From assembly GCA_050084985.1 (NCBI GenBank), contig JBITNC010000001.1, positions 43,772,001-43,836,000 of the forward strand: a DNA stretch of 64,000 bases, written 5' to 3'. The DNA comes from Nageia nagi. Its lineage: Eukaryota; Pinophyta. The notes beneath the pieces are model-generated. The model ran no database searches. It was not told where the DNA came from and was given only the letters and a program-made list of their open reading frames with translations. Below, piece after piece: positions 56,393 to 64,000 of this stretch (position 1 is its first letter; every line of letters begins with the position of its first letter). Position numbers and translations under genes: made by a program.

Positions 56393-56893
56393 TGAGAGAA
56401 TTGAACTATAACAAAAATAATATTAAACACCCAAGATCACATGAAAGCTCACAATTCACATCTAACAAACTCACAAATAATACAATCCATAAAGTGACAC
56501 AAGATGTAAATGGTTCCTCTAATTAGGAGTACATCCACTAACTAGATCTCATTTCATTCACAAATACAACTCTCTTACAATCCTTCTAATCACAACTCCT
56601 ATGCTCTATCCCATAGAATAACATTACTTCACAATTGGTGTGTGATTACAAAGAGAAAGCCTTCTATTTATAAGCCAAAATCTTTCTTTGAATCACCCTT
56701 TTATCCAATGTATAAAAGCATGACATGCACATCTTTTTACTTAATAGGCATGCTCATGACATGAAGTGCAAGACAAGTTACATTGTCATATTCACTTAAA
56801 TACTTAAGGTATCAAATTATACCCTTAAGTATTAATGAACTTACATAGAAAATTAATACAAAACTTTACAATAATGCATTATACATTCCAACA
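56393..56893 (-). repeat. Family A 3' LTR (A2)
   Basis: It starts (minus) TGTTGGAATGTATAATGCA at 56,893 and ends CA at 56,393. It has a TATA box at 56,664-56,672 and a hairpin at 56,509-56,539 (outer stem with one mismatch). The adjacent purine tract AAGGGGGAG lies at 56,894-56,902. Confidence 0.85.
56509..56539 (-). promoter_or_regulatory. Conserved LTR hairpin (A2 3' copy)
   Basis: AGTGGATGTACTCC, TAATTA, GAGGAACCATT. The outer stem has one mismatch, and the inner stem is weakened to CTC/GAG. Confidence 0.5.
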
Positions 56894-57719
56894 CTCCCCC
56901 TTAATGCAATATTGAGATAGAGTGAATAGGAGAGAAGAAGAAGAGAAAGTAAGGGAGTTCTACTCAAAATAGATACAATGGAGATGAGAACTTTTTACAT
57001 ATTTGTAGAGTAAGAAAGATCTAGTTTGAAACTCACTACTTTGCCAAATGCAATTATTAACCACAACTAGTTTCAATGTACATGAAGTAGTCATCCAAGT
57101 GAAAGTCATGAAGAGTTTCCAAGAGCCTACATATCTAAAGAAGTAACTTGCAATCTCAAAGAACCTACAAGTCATAAGTAGCTCAAATAATAAGATCAGT
57201 TAAATGCAGCATATTCATATCAACAAGGATAGATGAATCACATAGATACCATTGTGAACTAATCAATGGTGCACTATAAGTCATCACAAAGATGCCATGC
57301 CAAAAACTCATAGTCAGCTATTTTATATAAGACATGTGTTGATTATCATTACAAAATAGAGCATGCACATATGAGTTCCTCACATATGGATAACTAAATA
57401 GTGCTAAAAGACACATAAGAGTTCCTCACATAGATAACTGAATAATGCTAGATTCACCAAAATAGAGAATGCACATATGAGTTTCTCATATATGGATAAC
57501 TAAATAGTGCTAAAAGACACATAAGAGTTCTTCACATATGGATAGCTAAATAATGCTATATTGACCAATCTTGTGGCTTTTAAAATTTTATACAACAAAT
57601 TTCTCATGTAGAGCAAACTTATCATAAAGGTGTACAATAATATCAACACTATACAACATAAAATCCTCTTAGAGGTGAAGTTATCATCACAAACATGAAT
57701 TCAACATAGGAATTCAAAT
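56894..57719 (-). other. Copia A2 3' noncoding region
   Basis: It aligns with 10,850-11,787 of A1, including the four-copy motif array at 57,367-57,555. The minus-strand frame 56,960-57,175 has a counterpart at 11,576-11,770 in A1 with partly similar wording ('WMTTSC', 'IWQSSE.QTRSFLL.KYVK'). This is DNA similarity between copies and not proof of a protein. Confidence 0.65.
57367..57555 (-). repeat. Four-copy iterated motif in copia 3' noncoding region
   Basis: Four copies of the 'ttatccatatgtgaggaact' type motif occur on the minus strand, where A1 has seven. One copy has lost the middle 'tat'. Confidence 0.8.
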
Positions 57720-59300
57720 TTCACTCCCCCTTGAGGAAAACTTCACCAACCTGATAGCATCTCTAAATTTACAAAACTAAGCTTCTAAGAGGGACTTGGT
57801 AAACAAATCAATGAAGTTCAAGGTGGATGGAAAATACTCTAGGTGTATGATACCATTAAGAACCTTCTCCTTGATAAAATGGGCATGGATTTCCACATAT
57901 TTATTCTTTGATGGAACATAAGATTCTTAGCCAAAGAAATAGTTGAATGATTATCTAAAGAAATCATAGATGAGCCACCTTCCTCATACTTAATTTTTTT
58001 TAAAATATGCTTTAGCCAAATGGCTTCCTAGGCTGTAACAGGCATGGCATAATATTTAGCTTCTATGGTGGAAAGAGAAATAGTAGGCTACTTCTTAGAA
58101 TCTTAAGAGATAGCATCTAAACTAATGCTAAATACATACATAAAGGTTGATTTCCTATCATCTCTATCTCCCCCATAGTCAAAATTTAATAATCCAAAGA
58201 GAACAAATGAGGACAACTTAGAATACATGAGACTAAGATGCTTAGTCCTTGCAACATACATCAAGATTTTCTTAACAACATTGAGGTGCTCAACGTAAGA
58301 TTTTTGCATGAATCATGTCATTAGATTCACTACAAAGGTAATATCTAGTATGGATATAGTCAAATACAAAAGACTACCAATTAATTACCTATAAGCTATA
58401 GCATTAGCTAATTAAGAGTTAGAGCTCAAAGAAATAGTGATTCAAGGAGAGATTGGTATTATAGCATATCTATACTCCATTCCAAACTTCTACAAGATGT
58501 TTGATATATACTTAGATTAACTAAGGTAAGTATAATTCTTGTACTGATACACTTGCATGCTAAGAAAGTAGTGCAAGAGACCAAGATTAGTCATTTCAAA
58601 TGTTGCCTTAAGTTTGGATATGCACTCTTGAATGATTTCATCATTATTTCTAGTTATTAGAATATCATCCACATAAAGGAGAATCAAGACCATGTATTTT
58701 CTTTAATTGAGCACATATATATCGAAGTCAAAAAATACTTGGGGAATTTAATGTCTATAAAGTACCTTGAAATCTTCTTATGCTAGGATCTAGGTGCTTG
58801 CTTAAGTCCATACAATGACTTCTTTAGCTTGCACACAAAGGACTCTTTGCCTTTCACAATAAACCTTTTAGGTTGATTCCACATCTAAATTACCATTGAG
58901 AAATGCACTCTTGACATCAAGTTGAAAAATTTTACATCTTTAAGCTATAAAAAAGTAAGGATAATCTTGATAGTAGGCATCTTCACAATAGGAGCAAAGG
59001 TTTTCTCATAATCTACATCATATTTCTAAGTAAAACTTTTAGCTACTAACATTGCCTTATATTTCTCAATATCTCCAACTGAATTGAACTTGACTTTGTA
59101 GATCCACTTATTACCAATTACATTCTTCTCACTAGGATAAGAAACCAAATCCCAAGTTTTATTTTTTATAAGCACCTCATACTCCACTTTCATGGCTTCC
59201 ATATAGCACTCATGCTTAGAAGCTTCTTTAAAGGTTGAGGGCTCATGCTTGTTGTCAATCTTGGCAAATAAGGATTTGTTCAAAGTCATTCTCCTTATTA
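57720..59300 (-). pseudogene. Copia reverse transcriptase and RNase H (A2)
   Basis: The frame 59,026-59,289 is the RT N-terminus: 'EPSTFKEASKHECYMEAMKV', 'NKTWDLVSYPSEKNVIGNKW' and 'IYKVKFNSVGDIEKYKAMLV'. Near 58,700-58,540 it reads 'LILLYVDDILITRNNDE' (YVDD intact) and 'FEMTNLGLLHYFLSMQVYQY'. The frame 58,103-58,309 gives 'VEHLNVVKKILMYVARTKHL' and 'DDRKSTFMYVF', the RT-RNase H junction. RNase H ends with 'ISLDNHSTISLAKNLMFH' near 57,960 and the final 'VGEVF' near 57,745. Confidence 0.8.
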
Positions 59301-59399
59301 CCCTTTATGTTAGAGAATTTTGTTCCTAAGGTGACTTATCTATATCAATATCTAACTAGCTAAGTGCAACTAAAGAGTTCTCTAGATCATCAACATCCT

Positions 59400-60270
59400 T
59401 GTTAGAAGTATATTCTTTAGGAAGTGCATTGAACTTTAGATCCATTATAATGAACACTACTTTATAGGATGGAGAGTATAGGTTATAGCCTCTATTCTGA
59501 CTATCATAACCCATAAAGATGCATTTTTTAACTCTTTTTTACAATTTATTTTTTTTCTTAGACATAATGTAGGAGAATGCTTTACAACCAAACACCCTAA
59601 GGTGAGAAATGTTAGTTTTTCTTCTTGACTATGTCTCAAAAGGAGTTTTACTCTAATTGGCTTTTGTGAGACATCTATTCAAGGTATAAATAGTAGTTCT
59701 TATAGCTTAACCCTATAAGAAACTAGGAATATTACCCAACATGCATCTAGCCATCTCTATAGTTATTCTATTTTTCCTTTTGCCAACACCATTCTGTTGA
59801 TAAGTGTAACGAATCATAAATTGCTTCTTGATTCCATACTTAGCATAATAGTCATTGAACTCATTGCTATTATATTCTCCATCATTATTTGATCTCAACA
59901 TCTTGATTTTAAGGTTAGTATGATTCTCAATAAAGGCCTTAAATACCTTAAAACTTTCAAAGGTTTGATCCTTGTGGTCAAGTAGATACCCAAAGGTCCT
60001 TCTACTAAATTCATCAATGAAGGTCAAAATGTAAGATGCTCCTCCAAGTAACTTAGTCTAAAATGGACCCATAAAATCTAAATTCACAAGTAGAAAAGGT
60101 TGAGATGCTCTTGTTACCTTATCTTTTTCAAAGTTTTCTCTATGCATCTTACCAAGAATGCACTTCTTGCATAGACTAATCAAAGGAGAGACTGAAGGCA
60201 AACCTTCCACAAGTTCTTGATCTTTAATGACTTGAATACTCTTATAGTTAAAGTGCCCTAAGTGATGGTG
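59400..60270 (-). pseudogene. Copia integrase (A2) with catalytic residues replaced
   Basis: The frame 59,713-60,027 (104 codons) reads 'MTFIDEFSRRTFGYLLDHKD' (first Asp kept), 'KIKMLRSNNDGEYNSNEF', where the second catalytic Asp is Asn, and 'YTYQQNGVGKRKNRITIEMA', where Glu is Lys. The C-terminal part continues in the frames around 59,457-59,639 ('CIFMGYDSQNRGYNLY' in another frame). This integrase could not act even without its frameshifts. Confidence 0.85.
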
Positions 60271-60590
60271 CTAAATATTACCTTTAGAACACACACTAAA
60301 AGTAAGATACTTTTTTGATAAAACTTGATTCATAATGTAGAGGTTATCTTTCACAAATCCTTTAACCAAAGTGGTAAGTCTTTTCTTAATGCACCAGGAT
60401 TGAGAGTCAAACTCAAAAGAGTAGCCTTTTCTAGCAACTTGGATCACAAAGAGAAGGTTCATTCTAAGCTTAGGAACATAGAGAACATTATCAAGAATAT
60501 TTTCATGAATCAACACACTCCCAAGTCCTTAGACCTCAAGAGTAGAGTTATCACCTATAAAAAATGCATCTTTTCTATACTTGGAAAGTT
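60271..60590 (-). pseudogene. Copia protease C-terminus and pre-integrase (A2)
   Basis: The frame 60,271-60,516 reads 'ENILDNVLYVPKLRMNLLFV', 'QVARKGYSFEFDSQSWCIKK' and 'LVKGFVKDNLYIMNQ'. Upstream, 'DAFFIGDNSTLEV' reaches about 60,575, where the copia wording stops abruptly. The protease active site is therefore missing. Confidence 0.75.
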
Positions 60591-62460
60591 TTCAAACTTT
60601 TCCTTTTACTTTAAATTAATATTTAAGCAATATGATAAGTACTTAAAAATTTTAAGTAATTGCAAATGTATTTTTACTTCAAGGTAAAAAAACAAATACC
60701 TATCATTATATTATAAAAATGCATTTTAATCTTTAAATACTTCTAGGCTTCACCTTTTAATGTCAAGTAAAAAAAATTAATTTTGACATTAAAAAATATA
60801 CTTAAGTAAAATATCTCAAGTAAAATATCTCCCCTCTTTTTAAAAACAAAATTGGCATATTTGAAAAATAAAGACTTTGACTCAGCTATTAATGCATTTT
60901 CCTTTTAAGCAAAGTAAGTCATTAAGGCACATCAAATTCCCTTTAACACTCAAAGCATTTAAATTAGGCAAAAGTGATAACAAGTTTTCTTGCAAGTAAC
61001 AAAAAAATAAATGCATCAACTATATCATTAAATGAAAGCCCCCTAAGTTGGTTGAAAAAGAGGCATGCAAGCAACCCCAAATAAAAACTTTAGAGAAGGA
61101 AAATTAAATGAACCTCATTAAAGGGAAGGGGTGAAATTTGTTTTTTAAAGAGATTATGCCTAAAAAATTTGAAGGGTTTAGGAGAAAGGAAACATGTTCA
61201 AAGGATCAACCAGATGAAGATAGAAAAAAGGGGCTAGCATCACCACCAAGGAGGATGCATGAGAAGTAGTGCATGTAGAAAGAAAAAAAATAGGATGTAT
61301 AAGAAGGATGATGGTTGGGCTCAGGGATCAATCATAGGGATAAGGAGTGGCATGTGTGTGAGAAGGATGGTGGCTAGGCTCAACGCATAATCATCTAACT
61401 AGTGCCATGAATAGTGCCTATTCTTAATGATAAGTAGTTTATCATGCATCACTTATAATGAGTGTTTGATATGCTCTAAGTTCTAATTTTTTTAATACAA
61501 GTATACTAATGGTATCTTTATTTGTGGAAATATAGGGAGAAGGAGTGGTGCATGCCAGGAGGGCCTCTAACTATGAAAGGAAGCCATGCATAGATGACAA
61601 GGAGAACATCATGAAATATGAAGAGTCTATTTGAGCAAAGGGAGACTGAAGATAGATTGAGGGTGGAGTTGCAATTATAAAGGAGGGGAGGGCCAAGGAG
61701 TATTGAGTTTAAGGAATTCTCCTACTAAGAACAAGGGGTTTCCTATGAGGATTCAAAACCAAATAAGACCAGTCAAAGAAGGAGCAGTGCTTGAACACAC
61801 AAAGGAAGACTTTGAGTTATCGAGTAGGCCCAAAGCTGATTAGACTACATAGTGAGAGAGTTGGACATGAGGAAAAAAGGAAAAGTAGTGCACTTGAGGT
61901 GGAAATAAAAACAATTAAGGAGTAAAAAGGTAAGAAGGGGTTTGTCCAACCACCAATAAAGAATAATGTTCCCCTTTTTCATAATTTTTGAGGAAACAGA
62001 GCAGCCCAAATATTGAAAGAAAAATTATTTATTATATATATATTTTGATATAACAAAAAACATTATTTTGAATTTTAATATATAGAACAAAAAAATAAAC
62101 AATGTATTTTTGTAATATATATATGTATATATATATATATACCCCTTGTTTTTCATAAGAAAGAAAAAAAACTTTATGTATAAAAAAAATGCAATTTCTA
62201 TTATTGAAATATGAATGGTTTATATATATATATGTATGTATGTATGTATGTATATAAAATTGCACTTATTATATACTAACTTCTCAACAAAAGGTAAGAA
62301 TAAAAAATGCAAATAAGAAGTTAGTGTGTGTGTGTGTGTGTGTGTATACCCTAAAAAATAATGCATCATATTATCAAAGTTGCAAAAAAATAAACTAACA
62401 CATAGAACAAAATATGTTATACCAATTTGAAGGATATTATATGAAGGAGACTATACTTTC
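60591..62460. other. Non-copia sequence in the place of gag (A2)
   Basis: From about 60,590 no gag, zinc knuckle or protease active site can be read on the minus strand. The segment has an AT-rich part (60.6-61.05 kb), a purine-rich part with more G (61.05-61.98 kb) and microsatellites (62.03-62.35 kb). A plus-strand stretch near 61,700-61,840 is open for about 44 codons, without recognisable similarity. It may be an insertion, a replaced gag or captured genomic DNA. Confidence 0.55.
62033..62347. repeat. AT, ATGT and GT microsatellites
   Basis: 'tatatatgtatatatatat' lies near 62,118-62,140, a 'tatatatatatatgtatgta' run at 62,221-62,255, and (gt)12 at 62,322-62,346. Just before the last, 'ctaacttct' and 'agaagttag' form a short inverted repeat. 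Confidence 0.9.
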
Positions 62461-62560
62461 TCTTGAATTTACCTCACAATGAAGAGTAGGTTTAAGAATG
62501 AAGACCTCCAAGTTGAAAATGAATCTCCAAACTAAGGATGTGAAGAGGAGCTTCCAAGGT
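62461..62560 (-). other. Copia A2 leader
   Basis: On the minus strand this follows the PBS: 'ACCTTGGAAGCTCCTCTTCA' and onwards. No start codon for gag could be fixed because the gag region is replaced. Confidence 0.5.
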
Positions 62561-62572
62561 GCTCTAATATCA
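62561..62572 (-). promoter_or_regulatory. Primer-binding site, initiator-Met-tRNA type (A2)
   Basis: The minus-strand sequence TGATATTAGAGC lies two bases after the LTR end and differs at two positions from the standard TGGTATCAGAGC. It would prime minus-strand cDNA synthesis. Confidence 0.75.
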
Positions 62573-62574
62573 AA

Positions 62575-63076
62575 TGAGAAAATTGAACTATAACAAGAAC
62601 AATCTTAAACTCCCAAGATCATATGAAAGCTCACAATTCACATCTAACAAACTTACAAATAAGACAATCTCACAAAGTGATACAATATGTAAGTGGTTCC
62701 TCCAACTAGGAGTACATCCACTAACTAGATCTCACTTCATTCACAAATAAAATTCTCTTATGATCCTCCTAATCACAAATCCTATTCTTTATTCTATAGC
62801 GTAAATTTACTCCACAATTGGTGTGTGATCACAAAGAGGGAGCCTTTTATTTATAGGCCAAAATCTCTCTTTGGATCACCCTTTTATCCAATGTACAAAA
62901 GCATAACATGCATATCCTTTCACCCAAGGTGCATGCTCATGACATGGAGTGTAAGATAAGTTACATTATTATATTCATTTCAATACTTAAGGTATAAAAT
63001 GATACCCTTAAGTATTAGCGAAATTACATAGTATATTAATACAAACCTTTGCAATAATGAATTATACATTCCAATA
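62575..63076 (-). repeat. Family A 5' LTR (A2)
   Basis: It starts (minus) near 63,076 with a decayed TATTGGAATGTATAATTC and ends CA at 62,575, next to the PBS. It has a TATA box at 62,847-62,855 and a hairpin at 62,692-62,722. Confidence 0.85.
62692..62722 (-). promoter_or_regulatory. Conserved LTR hairpin (A2 5' copy)
   Basis: Identical over 31 nt to the A1 hairpin at 12,144-12,174, although the surrounding LTRs have diverged. It lies about 120 nt before the PBS. Confidence 0.65.
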
Positions 63077-63812
63077 ACATGGCAAGAGCTTCAAATGAAT
63101 TAATTTTGTCTTATGTTATTCCCCATCTTTGACTTAGTTGCAACATGATGGAAATCTCATTATAGGAGCAATCCAAGGTAAAGAAAAAGGTACCTAAAAA
63201 GAGCTTAAACAAGAAATGTTTTTGTGAAATATATATGAAGTATAACCATTTGATCATCATGATATGGAAAGTATGATAAGTGATAAGTAAGCAAACTTAT
63301 CCTTGGTAACTTACCTACCAAGATGAGATGAAGATGATAAGTAATTTAGATTTATTAGTTTGATTTTCAAAGCTAACATATTACCATGGATTTTGATATG
63401 AATGGAACTTTCTTACAAAGATATCAAATGATAATATTGACCCTTCCTTTCAAAGGCATCTAAGATAAGAATAATTAGCTTAATTGCCCCAAGCCACCAA
63501 GTTTCCATGAATTTATTGATAAGAGCACCCCTTCCTTACAAAAGAGGCTAATGATATGAACAAAAAATGAAATACCAATTTGAAATATTTTGATAAGCAA
63601 CTTATTTAACTGAAATAAAATGAAAGTAAAGGAAAAAACTACATTTTTTGTTGATTTATCTTGATATGGAAATGAAGATCAATTTTTGAATTGTTTTGGT
63701 AAACTAAATCTAGCAACATCACCAGGAATGCAAAGACATTGCCCAATTATAAGTTCACTTTCCTAAAATGTTAGTATGAAATAATAAAGATATGTATAGT
63801 TTTATAAAAAGA
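63077..63812 (-). other. Gypsy 3' noncoding region
   Basis: It lies between the copia insertion and the gypsy integrase end. I see no coding sequence. With 56,281-56,392 it would have formed one 3' noncoding region of about 0.85 kb before the copia insertion. Confidence 0.45.
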
Positions 63813-64000
63813 TTAGACATAAAACTTTTTTAGATGCATAAAATTGATTAGATTTTGTTCTTCTTTACCATCAATTTAAAATAATTTATACACATCTTTT
63901 TCAAAATTTGCAATGATAATGTAAGGACCTATTCAATTAGGTTTGAACTTACCTTTCTTTTTATTTTCTAGAGCCATAGTGTTAGCAAGGTTTTCCTTTA
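63813..64000 (-). pseudogene. Gypsy integrase C-terminal end, cut by window edge
   Basis: The minus strand reads 'KENLANTMALENKKKGKFKP' and then N, a TGA stop where relatives have Trp, 'IGPYIIIANFEKDVYKL', and finally 'IDGKEEQNLINFMHLKKFYV' before a stop at 63,813-63,815. This is the Tat-type integrase end (GKF-x-PNW-x-GPY ... MDG-x-x-x-x-x-x-N-x-x-x-LKK-F/Y-Y). The rest of the element lies beyond 64,000. Confidence 0.75.

Larger units (their letters stand above)
56393..63076 (-). mobile_element. Nearly complete Ty1/copia element, family A (copy A2)
   Basis: LTRs of about 501 bp (56,393-56,893 and 62,575-63,076) are roughly 85% alike by eye. The flanking 5-mers ATATG (56,388-56,392) and ACATG (63,077-63,081) match at four of five positions. 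A PBS, a polypurine tract, protease to RNase H coding remnants and a 3' noncoding region are all in order on the minus strand. Where gag should be (60.6-62.46 kb) there is unrelated sequence. The element lies inside the 3' part of a gypsy element. Confidence 0.85.

Noticed and set aside
60325-60687. 120-codon plus-strand frame, the longest in the window
   Set aside because: Over its first part it is antisense to clear copia protease and pre-integrase coding sequence. No motif is visible.

Overview
This window looks like nuclear DNA from a plant with a large, repeat-filled genome. It is very AT-rich, and nearly all recognisable coding matter is decayed plant LTR-retrotransposon sequence (Ty3/gypsy and Ty1/copia). 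I found no intact host gene, rRNA, functional tRNA, CRISPR array or bacterial-type operon. A gymnosperm or other large-genome vascular plant would fit, but nothing here proves the taxon. No reading frame exceeds about 120 codons. Every family match below is from remembered consensus motifs, not a database search.

Layout. 1-7.3 kb: AT-rich sequence with a copia integrase remnant (2.3-2.8 kb, minus) and an unrecognised coding-like stretch (3.4-4.5 kb). 7.3-7.8 kb: a tRNA-like pseudogene beside a GA-rich minisatellite. 7.9-10.05 kb: a decayed minus-strand DDE-like transposase gene of an unusual type. 10.1-12.3 kb: a probable solo LTR abutting the 3' end of a copia element (family A). 12.6-18.55 kb: a copia gag-protease remnant and then a plus-strand gypsy element whose GPY/F-like module is present three times in tandem. 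18.6-19.8 kb: a probable non-autonomous CACTA element. 21.3-32.3 kb: a minus-strand Tat-like gypsy element split by a 4.7-kb non-autonomous LTR element (family B, 26.76-31.48 kb). 34.0-35.4 kb: tandem repeats with a two-unit higher-order period. 36.1-40.3 kb: a plus-strand gypsy element in which an RNase H domain lies before the reverse transcriptase, with a large internal deletion. 40.9-48.1 kb: two minus-strand gypsy elements, the second (43.8-48.1 kb) apparently inserted in the first. 48.5-53.8 kb: a minus-strand copia element lacking its 5' LTR. 55.3-64 kb: a minus-strand gypsy 3' end (LTR, then integrase C-terminus at the window edge) split by an almost complete 6.7-kb family-A copia element (56,393-63,076) with both LTRs, PBS, PPT and a near-matching 5-bp target duplication.

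The elements act as independent parasites rather than as a pathway. Only the pol modules (protease, integrase, RT, RNase H) and the cis signals (LTR, PBS, PPT, TATA box) show how each worked. All carry many stops and frameshifts, and several have lost catalytic residues. The best leads are a 31-34-nt hairpin conserved in six copia LTRs with a compensatory stem change, an iterated motif in the long 3' noncoding region of family-A copia elements, the PR-RNase H-RT order at 38-40 kb, the GPY/F triplication, and the unusual DDE-like transposase relic.
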